Shown one piece after another: positions 47,605-56,110 of a stretch of 64,000 bases of DNA. How positions within the stretch are numbered: position 1 is the stretch's first letter; each line of letters opens with the position of its first letter. The position numbers were made by a program, and so were the translations under genes. Source of the DNA: Clostridiales bacterium Firm_16 (GTDB lineage Bacteria > Bacillota > Clostridia > Saccharofermentanales > Saccharofermentanaceae); NCBI GenBank assembly GCA_001604185.1, contig LVAV01000013.1, positions 106,827 through 170,826 on the forward strand. The letters run 5' to 3'. The notes below the pieces were generated by a model. The model worked only from the letters and a program-made list of their open reading frames with translations. It was not told the DNA's origin and searched no databases.

Positions 47605-47934
47605 ATGACGACAAGAGATATCATTGGATTAGCTATAGTTAGTGTTGTGGCTGTTGTATTGATTATCATAGCAATTCTCTTGCTGCTTGGAAAAGGGTCG
47701 TCATTGATTGCCGGCTATAACACAAGTGATGATAAAGAGAAGTATGATACTTCAAAACTGTGTCGATTCATCGGTAAGATCCTTCTTCCAATTTCCGTAT
47801 TCCTGCCTTTAGTGGCGATTGGCGGAATATACGATATACGTTGGCTTCACTTTATTTATATTGTGATGGTGTTAGTAATAGTAGTATTTGCTGTGATATA
47901 TGCGAATACCGGGAATCGCTTTAGAAGACAATAA
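47605..47934 (+). CDS. DUF3784 domain membrane protein
   Basis: 109 residues. Three hydrophobic helices and the DUF3784 pattern GKGSSLIAGYNTSDDKEKYD after the first helix, then KLCRFIGKILLPISVF. The function of the family is unknown. GGAG lies six bases before the ATG at 47605. It sits exactly between the HepT tail fragment and repeat A copy 2, the same slot that holds the GNAT gene at 60768. Confidence 0.8.
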   Translation: MTTRDIIGLAIVSVVAVVLIIIAILLLLGKGSSLIAGYNTSDDKEKYDTSKLCRFIGKILLPISVFLPLVAIGGIYDIRWLHFIYIVMVLVIVVFAVIYANTGNRFRRQ

Positions 47935-47936
47935 AG

Positions 47937-48236
47937 CGCGCGTTCGTTCAAAACTTTCGTTTCCGACTATTATCGTAAATGTCCTGTGGACACAAAACTA
48001 AAAAGCGTGTCTTGAAACCCCTGCAAATTAAGGGTTTGCGAGAAATTGTTAAATCAAAAAACGGGATTTAACAAGCATTTAACAAAAGTTATAATAGTAA
48101 CGCGAAAGATGCGCCCATGGAACGACGATTGGATATTAAGCGATCCGATCGTCGTTTTCATTCCATGTCCCTCAATTACGAACTTTTTTGGTGATATAAT
48201 GATCATGTAACGAGGAAAATCCTTAGTTTAGAAAAT
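47937..48236 (+). repeat. Scaffold repeat A, copy 2
   Basis: About 300 bases. It contains a promoter-like pair TTAACA-16-TATAAT (48068-48095), the 50-base hairpin ATGGAA...TTCCAT (48117-48166) whose inner 12-bp stem is followed by TTTTC, and an extended -10 box TGATATAAT (box at 48195-48200). It begins two bases after the DUF3784 stop and leads into the gene at 48289. Confidence 0.9.
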
Positions 48237-48288
48237 CAGCAGAATAATGAATTAAATAAACTAAATGAAGAAATGGGAGGAGTTTTTT

Positions 48289-48657
48289 ATGTATGACAAG
48301 ATAAGCACCTGGCTGGATGGCGTTTTTGACAAAGAAATACCTGACGGCGTGGTTTCTGTTTGTTTTAATCTGTATGAGGATGGAGACAACAGCTGGTCTT
48401 TGGAAGTAGTCGGTTGTTCTTCTTTCGACAGTGAAGATCCGGATTGGGCTTGTGATGAGGTAACGGATTTTGAGACCAGAGATGAACCTTTTACCTGGAC
48501 GGAAGAAGCCATTTGGGAGAAGGTGCTGTCTGATATCACGAAGATCTTATATCAATACATTCAAGAAGGCAAAGCATCCGGATATCTGAATTCTCTTGAT
48601 GGTGTTGCTGTAGGATTCGCTGATGGAGATCTGAACATTCTTGTTGAGAAAGAATGA
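48289..48657 (+). CDS. Unknown acidic protein
   Basis: 122 residues, strongly acidic, without membrane segments or signal. GGGAGGAG six bases upstream sets the start. It contains WSLEVVGCSSFDSEDPDWAC and ends LNILVEKE. No family is recognised; size, acidity and position resemble immunity-type proteins, but no toxin is visible. It is the first gene after repeat A copy 2, whose promoter probably drives it. Convergent with the LysR gene. Confidence 0.6.
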   Translation: MYDKISTWLDGVFDKEIPDGVVSVCFNLYEDGDNSWSLEVVGCSSFDSEDPDWACDEVTDFETRDEPFTWTEEAIWEKVLSDITKILYQYIQEGKASGYLNSLDGVAVGFADGDLNILVEKE

Positions 48658-48693
48658 TCAGTACGCAAAATTGTCAGTAAAACGTTCAAAAGA

Positions 48694-49581
48694 TCATAAC
48701 GGAAAAGCCACAGCCTCACGGTAAAGATCTTCGAGCAAGGATATAAAAGCTTTTAGACTCTCTCTGCTATCGTTCTTGTGTGAGCACAGCACACAGTCAA
48801 AATGTTCTTCACTATTAAACGGTATCCAGGAAAACTGACCGCTGTGATCGTTCAGGAAACCAGGTGCCAGACATACTCCGCGTCCTGCAGCGACATTAGT
48901 CAGTGTGGTGTCGTGATCTGAACTGTTGAAATATGAGATCTTATCTGATGATATCAGGCGGTGCTGTACGGCTCTGAGTGCTTCAGGTGATCCGCCTCCC
49001 ACCATGAGCGTTCTGCCATAAAGATCCTCTTCTGTTATCTTATCCTTTGATGCCAGAGGATCATCTTTTGTAGTTATCAGATATATCCTGCTGGTAAAAA
49101 GGTCATTAACAAAGATTCCCGGTATCTGCCTGGTTTGTTCCTTGAGAGCAAACAGGATATCAGATTCATTTTTGAGAAATGTTTCGACACTGTTCCCGTA
49201 TCTGAAAATGGGCGTTATCTGAACATCAGGGTATTCTTTTCCGAAAAGACGTATTGCTTCAGGAAGGAAATATAAAGCCTGTCTCAAAGGAAGCGCTATC
49301 GTGATACTGTCCGTGTATTTTGCACTGAAATTCTGCCCCTGTTCAATGGCGCGTTTTAACTCGTTCCTCATGTTTGTAAGGAACCCGACAAACTGTGCAC
49401 CTGCAGGAGTCAGTACAGCGCCTTTTCCGCTTCTCTCGAAAATGGTAAATCCGACTTCTTCTTCAAGAAGCTTTATCTGATACGAGAAGGTCGGCTGGCT
49501 TACAAACATATTGTCTGCAGCCTTGCTGAAATTCAATGTGTGAGCAAGTTCTATGCAATAGTCGATCTGTTTGGTATTCAT
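48694..49581 (-). CDS. LysR family transcriptional regulator
   Basis: 295 residues. N-terminal winged helix (LNFSKAADNMFVSQPTFSYQI) and a C-terminal periplasmic-binding-like effector domain (SITIALPLRQALYFLP onward). It is divergent from the flavodoxin at 49695 and probably controls the flavodoxin-acetyltransferase-aldo/keto reductase row. Candidate T-N11-A sites lie in the 113-base gap. Confidence 0.9.
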   Translation of the reverse strand: MNTKQIDYCIELAHTLNFSKAADNMFVSQPTFSYQIKLLEEEVGFTIFERSGKGAVLTPAGAQFVGFLTNMRNELKRAIEQGQNFSAKYTDSITIALPLRQALYFLPEAIRLFGKEYPDVQITPIFRYGNSVETFLKNESDILFALKEQTRQIPGIFVNDLFTSRIYLITTKDDPLASKDKITEEDLYGRTLMVGGGSPEALRAVQHRLISSDKISYFNSSDHDTTLTNVAAGRGVCLAPGFLNDHSGQFSWIPFNSEEHFDCVLCSHKNDSRESLKAFISLLEDLYREAVAFPL

Positions 49582-49598
49582 ATCATCCTTAATCTGTT

Positions 49599-49646
49599 AT
49601 TTAATTATTAAATCAATTATATAACTATTCTATTGGATTATTCAAT
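49599..49646. promoter_or_regulatory. Candidate LysR operator region
   Basis: A perfect 15-bp palindrome ATTTAATTATTAAAT (49599-49613) and a second T-N11-A box, ATTGGATTATTCAAT (49632-49646), lie between the divergent LysR and flavodoxin genes. Confidence 0.5.
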
Positions 49647-49694
49647 CGCTTCGTGTGATACTTAAATCAGAAAACATGAACGGAGGACAACACA

Positions 49695-50216
49695 ATGACA
49701 AAGACTTTGATCGCATTCTTTTCGAGAGCAGACGAGAATTACTTCGGCGGAGCCATGCGCTATGTAAAGGTAGGTAATACAGAAATCGTTGTAAACAATA
49801 TGAAGAATCTGATCGATGCCGACACATTCAAGATTGAGATGAAGGATCCGTATTCTCCTGTATATATGACTTGTATCGAAGAGGCTAAGAAGGATCTGCG
49901 CGAAAATGCAAGACCTGAACTGATTAACTATCCTGACGGCCTTGATGGTTATGACACGGTCATCCTGGGATATCCGAATTACTGGGGAACGATGCCGATG
50001 GCTGTTGTAACGTTCCTGGACAGATTCGATTTTACGGGAAAGACGATACTTCCTTTCTGTACAAATGAAGGAAGCGGAATGGGTTCCAGCGAGAGAGACC
50101 TTAAAAAGTATGCACCCGGAGCAGATATCAAGAGAGGACTCTCCATAACAGGAAGCCGAGCTTCAGATTCGACCGGAACAGTTGAGAAATGGCTTAAGGC
50201 CAACGGAGCAATTTAA
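49695..50216 (+). CDS. Flavodoxin family protein
   Basis: 173 residues. LIAFFSRADENYFGGAM gives the FMN phosphate loop, GYPNYWGTMPMAV the isoalloxazine edge, and TNEGSGMGSSERDL the tail loop. It is similar to the protein at 1817-2302 but has extra residues after the phosphate loop. GGAGG precedes the ATG. First gene of the LysR-flanked row; the acetyltransferase follows 13 bases later. Confidence 0.88.
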   Translation: MTKTLIAFFSRADENYFGGAMRYVKVGNTEIVVNNMKNLIDADTFKIEMKDPYSPVYMTCIEEAKKDLRENARPELINYPDGLDGYDTVILGYPNYWGTMPMAVVTFLDRFDFTGKTILPFCTNEGSGMGSSERDLKKYAPGADIKRGLSITGSRASDSTGTVEKWLKANGAI

Positions 50217-50229
50217 GGAGGATATGGTA

Positions 50230-50802
50230 ATGGAATACCCTAAAGGCTATGTATACGAACTTATGGATCAGGGCGGTCCGACAAAAGTAACGGAAGGTTA
50301 CTTCAAGGAAGCCGTCGAAGAGATGATGAGAGCCAGAGTCCTCTGTGCCAAAGCAAATGCAAAGTTGCCGGATGATCCGTCTTATGTTTCTGATCTTGAA
50401 GAACTCTTCGGAAGAAAACTCGATGATGTAAGGATCCTCACACCGTTTACCTGTGACTTTGGTAACCGAGTCAGCTTCGGTAAAGGCGTTTTTATCAATC
50501 ATTCTGCTGTATTGTCAGCATCCGGCGGAATCGAGTTCGAAGACGGTGTGATGGCTGCTCCGTGTCTCCGGATAGCAACAATAAACCATGATATGTATGA
50601 CCGGCACGTCACATATACTTATGGCAAAGTTCATATAAAGAAAAATGCCTGGCTTGGTATGAATGTAACGATATGTCCCGGAGTAACGATAGGAGAGAAC
50701 GCAGTTGTTGCCGCAGGCGCTGTCGTAACAAAGGATGTTCCTGATAATGCAGTAGTAGGCGGAGTGCCCGCAAAAGTAATCAAGTATCTTGATCCACAAT
50801 AA
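50230..50802 (+). CDS. Sugar O-acetyltransferase (left-handed beta-helix)
   Basis: 190 residues of the Maa/LacA type. N-terminal helical Mac domain, then hexapeptide repeats with the catalytic His segment ATINHDMYD and the PGVTIGENAVVAAGAVV ending. It acetylates sugars or similar hydroxyl groups using acetyl-CoA. Among two nearby ATGs, 50230 has AAGGAGG at the better distance (8 bases). Confidence 0.88.
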   Translation: MEYPKGYVYELMDQGGPTKVTEGYFKEAVEEMMRARVLCAKANAKLPDDPSYVSDLEELFGRKLDDVRILTPFTCDFGNRVSFGKGVFINHSAVLSASGGIEFEDGVMAAPCLRIATINHDMYDRHVTYTYGKVHIKKNAWLGMNVTICPGVTIGENAVVAAGAVVTKDVPDNAVVGGVPAKVIKYLDPQ

Positions 50803-50821
50803 ATATACGGAGGTAATAACA

Positions 50822-51664
50822 ATGGAAAACATCAGATTAAACAATGGAATAGAATGCCCTGCAGTTGGTATCGGTACATTTATGCTTTCGCCTTCTGATG
50901 CGCAGAACAGCGTAAGGGAAGCACTGAAGATGGGATACAGGCTCGTTGATACGGCCGCAGCTTATGTCAATGAAAGAGCTGTCGGAAGAGGAATCAAAGA
51001 GAGCGGTGTTAACAGAGAGGAAGTATTCCTTTCGACAAAGCTCTGGCCCAGTGAATATGAGAATGAGAATGCCGTAGATGAGACACTCGAAAGACTCGGT
51101 GTCGATTATGTCGATCTGCTCTATATCCATCAGCCTGCAGGCAACTGGCTCGCAGGATACAGAATGCTCGAAAAGGCTTACAGAGAAGGTAAGGCAAAGT
51201 CTATCGGCATCTCCAATTTCGAAGGAAAATATATCGAAGAACTTGAGACAAAATGGGAGATAATACCTCAGTTTATTCAGGTTGAAGCACATCCGTATTT
51301 TACACAGACTGAGCTTCGCAAGACTCTTGATAAGTACGGAATAAAGCTCATGAGCTGGTATCCATTGGGACACGGTGATAAGTCACTTATCAATGAACCT
51401 GTTTTCGCAAAACTCGCTGAGAAGTATGGCAAGTCTTCAGCTCAGATAATCCTTCGCTGGCACACACAGATGGGGTTTGCAGTCATTCCCGGAAGCCGTA
51501 ATGTTGATCACATCAGAGATAATCTGAACATTATGGATTTCACGCTGACAGATGAAGAGATGGGTGAGATCGCTAAGCTCGACAAGGGTGTCAGATACTA
51601 TAACAGGACTGATTCTCAGCTTGTACAGTTCGCAGCATGGCAGCCGTCTTATGAGAAGGCCTGA
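50822..51664 (+). CDS. Aldo/keto reductase
   Basis: 280 residues, TIM barrel of the AKR5-like group. GYRLVDTAAAYVNERAVG carries the catalytic Asp/Tyr, FLSTKLW the Lys, and YIHQPAGNW the His. IPGSRNVDHIRDNL is the NADPH-binding end. It reduces aldehydes or ketones, perhaps reactive carbonyls. GGAGG lies upstream. It overlaps the next gene by 14 bases. Confidence 0.92.
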   Translation: MENIRLNNGIECPAVGIGTFMLSPSDAQNSVREALKMGYRLVDTAAAYVNERAVGRGIKESGVNREEVFLSTKLWPSEYENENAVDETLERLGVDYVDLLYIHQPAGNWLAGYRMLEKAYREGKAKSIGISNFEGKYIEELETKWEIIPQFIQVEAHPYFTQTELRKTLDKYGIKLMSWYPLGHGDKSLINEPVFAKLAEKYGKSSAQIILRWHTQMGFAVIPGSRNVDHIRDNLNIMDFTLTDEEMGEIAKLDKGVRYYNRTDSQLVQFAAWQPSYEKA

Positions 51665-52250
51665 TAAGAAAATCTGTGCAGCGGTTGTTGCAGTATCACT
51701 GTTGTTCTCATCCTGCATGGCACAGAAAAATATTAGTGAACCGGCAGAGATTATCGCTGTGCAGGAAATCTCTACCACGCAGATATCAACAGCAACGGAT
51801 GAAACAACAACCGCTTCAGAAAGTGAGGTCATCATGCCGAAATATGATTTCTCTGTTTTTGTAAATGTTGAGATATCAGGAGTCGATCTCAGTTCGCTGA
51901 GTGATGATGAACTGTCAGTTCTATACCGACAGGCTGAATATTGTCAGGCTATGACTGATTCGGATATTGATAAGATGCGTGAGATTGTCTCAGAAGATAT
52001 GGTCTTTACGCATATGAGCGGGAAACAGCAGAGTCGTGAAGAATATTTTGCTGATATCACAGACGGAAAACTCAATTATTTTACTATCGGGATCGAAGAT
52101 CCGGTGATCAGTGTGAATGATAATACCGCAGAGATTACATATACTTCTGTCCTCGATGCAAATGCATATGGTGCAAAAGGTGTTTTCCGCATGACAGGCA
52201 CACACAGATATGAAATGCGAAACGGTTCGTGGATCGCAGTAAACAGGTAA
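51651..52250 (+). CDS. Lipoprotein with NTF2-like (SnoaL-type) domain
   Basis: 199 residues. Signal peptide with lipobox LLFSSC at about residues 17-22, a Ser/Thr-rich linker, and an NTF2-like cone fold with WIAVNR at the end, typical of DUF4440/SnoaL proteins. Probably an extracytoplasmic ligand-binding protein on the membrane. The start at 51651 lies inside the end of the aldo/keto reductase gene, so translation is probably coupled. Confidence 0.75.
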   Translation: MRRPDKKICAAVVAVSLLFSSCMAQKNISEPAEIIAVQEISTTQISTATDETTTASESEVIMPKYDFSVFVNVEISGVDLSSLSDDELSVLYRQAEYCQAMTDSDIDKMREIVSEDMVFTHMSGKQQSREEYFADITDGKLNYFTIGIEDPVISVNDNTAEITYTSVLDANAYGAKGVFRMTGTHRYEMRNGSWIAVNR

Positions 52251-52264
52251 TAAGGAGATCATCT

Positions 52265-52990
52265 ATGAGAATAAGTAAACTGTTATCGTCAATGCTGGCG
52301 TTATTCGTGTTGGCATTATCTTTTGCAGGTTGTACTGCTCAGACTGATCCGTCGGGAGCTGTATCGTCAACGGCTGCTTCAACAAGAGGAACCGCAACAT
52401 CTGCTGAAAGTGAAACCGCAGATAATACCGGTGTTGAAACTGAATCTTCGGAAGGTTCATCTAGCAGAGTTTTGGTCGTATACTTTTCCAGAACCGGTGA
52501 ACAGTATAACGTCGGTGTTATCGATAAAGGTAATACGGCAATAGTTGCAGAGATAATAGCTGAATCTGCAGGTGCTGATATTTGGGAAGTACTGCCTGCT
52601 GACGATCATTATCCGACGAAGTATTCAGCTCTCACGGATGTTGCCAAGCAGGAACAAAACGATAATGCCAGACCTGCATATGCCGGAGAAGCACCCAATC
52701 TGTCTCAGTATGATACGATCTTTATCGGGGCTCCTGTCTGGTGGGGTGACTGGCCGATGATAATGTATACATTTTTCGAGAACAATAAGGACGGACTCTC
52801 CGGAAAGACCTTGATCCCTTTCTCAACACATGAAGGAAGCGGATTGTCAGGATTTGATAAGAAGCTTGCAGCAGCTTGTCCTGATTCATCGATCAAAGAC
52901 GGGATTGCCATAAGGGGACAGGATGCCCAGAAAGATCAGGATAGCGTTAGAGCAAAAGTTGATGAATGGGTTGCAGGTCTTGGATTGTAA
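52265..52990 (+). CDS. Secreted flavodoxin-like lipoprotein
   Basis: 241 residues. Lipoprotein signal (lipobox LSFAGC), a low-complexity linker to about residue 72, then a flavodoxin fold with VLVVYFSRTGEQYNVG and APVWWGDWPM plus THEGSGLSG. An exported FMN carrier is rare in core metabolism but known in extracytoplasmic flavin systems. It is followed by a DUF4405 cytochrome-like gene, a plausible partner. AAGGAG lies upstream. Confidence 0.85.
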   Translation: MRISKLLSSMLALFVLALSFAGCTAQTDPSGAVSSTAASTRGTATSAESETADNTGVETESSEGSSSRVLVVYFSRTGEQYNVGVIDKGNTAIVAEIIAESAGADIWEVLPADDHYPTKYSALTDVAKQEQNDNARPAYAGEAPNLSQYDTIFIGAPVWWGDWPMIMYTFFENNKDGLSGKTLIPFSTHEGSGLSGFDKKLAAACPDSSIKDGIAIRGQDAQKDQDSVRAKVDEWVAGLGL

Positions 52991-53000
52991 GAATAACAAC

Positions 53001-53666
53001 ATGTTGAAAAGTGTCAGGACAGTTATCGATATATTAATGATACTCCTTATGCCTCTGCTGATGGCGTATTCACTTGTTGGTGAGACTTTGCATGAGATTA
53101 TCGGAACGGCTATATTCGGTTTATTCATTACGCATCATGTGATAAACCGCAAGTGGTATTCGGCTTTGAATAAAGGCCGGTACAATGCTCAAAGGCTCGT
53201 AAGGACTGTATTGGATCTTCTGCTGTTTGTTTTTATGATCCTCCAGCCTGTGAGCGGAATGCTGATCTCAAAACATCTGTATACATTTATCCCTGTGCTT
53301 CCGGTTACATCCTTTATGAGGACTATACATCTGATCGGTTCATACTGGGGATTTGTTCTGCTCAGTTTTCATGCAGGGATTCATCTCAAACCGCTGGTCA
53401 GTAAGGTTTGTGTGAACAAGGCTGCGAGAATAATATTTTTAGTTGTCTCGCTGATAATATCCTTGTTTGGTTGTTATGTGTTTTACAAACGCGGTTTTGC
53501 AGGTTATATGACAGGAAAGAACGCGTTCTTTTTTATAGATCTGAATGAATCAAGAATACTGTTTTATCTTGAACACCTGGCTGTTATGATTTTGTTTGAA
53601 ACTGTCGGATATATGGTATTTAATCTGTTGTTCGGTACCAAGAAGGATAAAAAAGGTATCGGTTGA
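53001..53666 (+). CDS. DUF4405 membrane protein (flavinylation-associated cytochrome-like)
   Basis: 221 residues with five to six membrane segments. Paired helices carry His residues (FGLFITHHVINRKWY and HLIGSYWGFVLLSFHAGIHL), as in DUF4405 heme-binding proteins linked to extracytosolic flavin electron transfer. It could pass electrons across the membrane to the flavodoxin lipoprotein encoded just upstream. The ribosome site is weak; the start was chosen at the first Met of the conserved region. Confidence 0.75.
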   Translation: MLKSVRTVIDILMILLMPLLMAYSLVGETLHEIIGTAIFGLFITHHVINRKWYSALNKGRYNAQRLVRTVLDLLLFVFMILQPVSGMLISKHLYTFIPVLPVTSFMRTIHLIGSYWGFVLLSFHAGIHLKPLVSKVCVNKAARIIFLVVSLIISLFGCYVFYKRGFAGYMTGKNAFFFIDLNESRILFYLEHLAVMILFETVGYMVFNLLFGTKKDKKGIG

Positions 53667-54068
53667 CATTGGCTTCGGTATAATTGGCCAGTAAAGAAAA
53701 TCTTTAATATATCGCACTATCGCAAGTGAGCAATGCGGTTATTTTGAAGGAGTATCTTTTATAAAAGATAAAAGCTCGTAGATACGTTGAACATTATACG
53801 ATGGTATAAAGAAATATCGAATTCTAGCATAACCTTCCAGTATGCTCCCTCACCTGTCCTAAAATTGGGACAATGTGGTCCGACAATTGTCCGACTGAAA
53901 GTTTACAATTAGCCCTAAAGTTAGGCGTTTGGAGGGTTTCGGGGACATATACCCATTTGTAAACTTTTTTATCATGTTTTTCCTCTTGTTCAGTGTAGAA
54001 TATCGTGCTATTATTCGGCTATATAGAATATATGTTCGTTTTCTAAATCTGTTACAAGGAGAGATGAA
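53667..54068 (+). other. Non-coding leader with inverted repeats
   Basis: 402 bases without a convincing gene. GGACAAT/ATTGTCC arms face each other at about 53868-53892. A CCTAAAGTTAGG dyad lies at 53914-53925. AAAGTTTACA (53898-53907) pairs with TGTAAACTTT (53958-53967), which runs into a six-base T-tract. This looks like a structured leader or attenuator before the replication/mobilisation genes. It might also hold the element's origin of replication. Confidence 0.4.
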
Positions 54069-54620
54069 ATGGGAAGACATGACACGGTAGCCTGGCAGAG
54101 AATAATTGCTCTGTGCACGATATATGGAGTAGATATAAACGAGATCAAGAAGAAGTCCAAGAAGATCCTGTCTCTCTATTCGGATCTTGTTGTACTGAAA
54201 AGAGCGAAAGAAGACGAGTTTTCTTTTCTCTATCCTTGCCCGCCGCTGGACTATATGAAAGCATTGGATATTCTAGATAAACTCGATCCGGATCAAGGGA
54301 AACATGACCTTTCGATTATCATATATAACCACATAAAAGTTGAATGGTTTACGGAACTCGTGGAGGATACAATAGCGAAGCTGAGAGAGTTTCCGGATGG
54401 AGACCTGTATTCGGGTGTCATAAACCAATACTATCTGACATCTTTCGTTCAGGATGATGAGACGATTGCTCATGAACTCCGGGTCGAATACAGCCGATTA
54501 TATGATCGGAAACGAGAAGCGATGATCATGTTCGGATTGTGTCTCTGGCACTATGTTATTCCTCGCAAGCGTGATGAGATGATAAAGCTATCTGACCTTC
54601 CATTCGCTACTATAGATTAG
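54069..54620 (+). CDS. Unknown element protein
   Basis: 183 residues, mixed charge, no membrane segment. It starts MGRHDTVAWQRIIALCTIYG, has a basic KKKSKKIL stretch near residue 35, and ends IKLSDLPFATID. No family recognised; position ahead of the RepA-like gene suggests a role in replication control. AAGGAG lies upstream of the ATG. Confidence 0.65.
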   Translation: MGRHDTVAWQRIIALCTIYGVDINEIKKKSKKILSLYSDLVVLKRAKEDEFSFLYPCPPLDYMKALDILDKLDPDQGKHDLSIIIYNHIKVEWFTELVEDTIAKLREFPDGDLYSGVINQYYLTSFVQDDETIAHELRVEYSRLYDRKREAMIMFGLCLWHYVIPRKRDEMIKLSDLPFATID

Positions 54621-55078
54621 TCCCAGCACTTGTCCCAAAAACTGTTCCAAAATCGGTTCATGAAACTTCCAAGTGACAGACGAAATGGACCGCCATACAA
54701 TCAAGGTGACGATAAGAAATCGGCACCACGAAGAAAGAGGAGAAGCCTCGTAACCTTGTGGTTGCGGGGCTTCTTTAGTCGGAAAGGAGTGATGAAAACA
54801 GACGATTGGAAGATGAATCTCGACATCTTCTATGAACCTTGATAACTGAATAGCAGTTCCCTCCCCTCCATAGGAACCTTACCCGTAGTCACAGGCCGAG
54901 CGTTGAAGCGATGAACGAGCATCGTGAGCCGTCACACCCAATGAGCGAGGTAAGAAGGATCAGAAGTCCTGGGGGAAGGAGATCCGAAGAAACCCTCGTA
55001 GAGAGGGAGACTTCCTGCCCGGGAGTGGACGGTAAATGCGGGCAAAGAAAAAACTATATTACAAAAAGGAAAACAACC
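54621..55078 (+). other. Structured non-coding region before RepA-like gene
   Basis: 458 bases. It contains the hairpin listed at 54742-54773, a possible 16-codon ORF at 54792-54842 (MKTDDWKMNLDIFYEP), a CCCTC/GAGGG hairpin near 55000 and a GCCCG/CGGGC pair near 55025. It could be an attenuator leader and perhaps the transfer origin, as it lies upstream of rep, mobC and the relaxase. No nick-site consensus was recognised. Confidence 0.35.
54742..54776 (+). terminator. Strong hairpin with short T-tract
   Basis: A 14-bp stem GAAGCC...GGCTTC with a TTGT loop followed by TTTAG. Probably terminates, or attenuates, transcription ahead of the RepA-like gene. Confidence 0.6.
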
Positions 55079-56110
55079 ATGTACAATTCTTATGAACCTT
55101 TGGAAACAAAGACGATCGAAGATCTGATGGAAAAAGAATTCGAAGACAAACCGCACTTGGTGGATACACTTCTTCCGGGTGTAGGAGTGTATATTCTGGC
55201 AGGCGATCCCAAGAGCGGAAAGTCATGGCTTGCACTTGATCTGGCACTTCATATTGCTTCAGGAAAGCCAATGTGGGAACATGAAGTCTTTATGACAGAA
55301 GTGTTGTATCTGGCACTTGAGGATGGAGAGAAGCGGCTACAGGACAGAATTCTTCGAAATGGCATAGGAGCTCCACCGGGTTTCTACTATGCAACCAATG
55401 CACTGACCGTGCGAGGCGAACTTATCCGTCAGCTTTCAGACGAAATGAAAAAACACCCTGGCATAGGCCTTGTCATAATTGACACGCTTGCTGCGGTAAA
55501 AGGCGAATCTATCGCAACAGCCAGCATATACCAGGATGATTACAACATTATGAGAGCTCTTCACGAGTTCTCTACCAACAATAATATCACGATTCTGGTA
55601 ATACACCATACCAATAAAAGCAAGTCCCCTTACCCGATGAACAACATTTCAGGATCCAATGGAGTGACCGGTGGTGCAGATGGGAGTTTTGTCCTCGAAA
55701 AGGACAAGTTTGAAGATGAGGTAGCAAAACTATACTGCAGCTGCCGAGACTATGAGGATCACGTACTTACATTGAAGTTCAATAAGGAGACCTGCAAGTG
55801 GGAATGCTTGAAAGATAACTCTTCATATATGGACTCGCTAGAAAGCGATCCGGATATGCGTAAGGTGGTTGAGTACATCAAGGAGACGAAAGAGTATCGG
55901 GGCAGTGCCAGTGAGTTGTCCCAGAAACTTGGGATTGACAAACCGGGTCAGATCCTGAGCGGGAAACTCAGAAGAAAGAGATTGGATCTGGAACGTGCCG
56001 GGATCCTCTTCACGAGAAACCGAAGCCGCATCGGAAGAGAAATCACTCTCATGCTGATCACCCCAAGCGATCAGGTTCCAAATGTGGAAGGTGGTGGTGA
56101 CGATGCGTGA
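55079..56110 (+). CDS. RepA-like AAA ATPase/helicase
   Basis: 343 residues, RecA-fold ATPase. Walker A GDPKSGKSWLALDLA, Walker B LVIIDTLAAVKG, and an HHTNKSKSP sensor segment; this is the plasmid RepA/phage helicase layout. It probably helps replication of the excised element. Start at 55079 with AAGGA upstream. It overlaps mobC by eight bases, so rep, mobC and relaxase are co-translated. Confidence 0.82.
   Translation: MYNSYEPLETKTIEDLMEKEFEDKPHLVDTLLPGVGVYILAGDPKSGKSWLALDLALHIASGKPMWEHEVFMTEVLYLALEDGEKRLQDRILRNGIGAPPGFYYATNALTVRGELIRQLSDEMKKHPGIGLVIIDTLAAVKGESIATASIYQDDYNIMRALHEFSTNNNITILVIHHTNKSKSPYPMNNISGSNGVTGGADGSFVLEKDKFEDEVAKLYCSCRDYEDHVLTLKFNKETCKWECLKDNSSYMDSLESDPDMRKVVEYIKETKEYRGSASELSQKLGIDKPGQILSGKLRRKRLDLERAGILFTRNRSRIGREITLMLITPSDQVPNVEGGGDDA

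Noticed and set aside
53841..53860. Insertion sequence ends near 53.8 kb
   Set aside because: No transposase frame and no paired terminal repeats were found.
54630..54842. 70-codon ORF with RRKRRSLV and GFFSRKG strings
   Set aside because: It reads through a strong terminator-like hairpin, which produces those strings; no good ribosome site.
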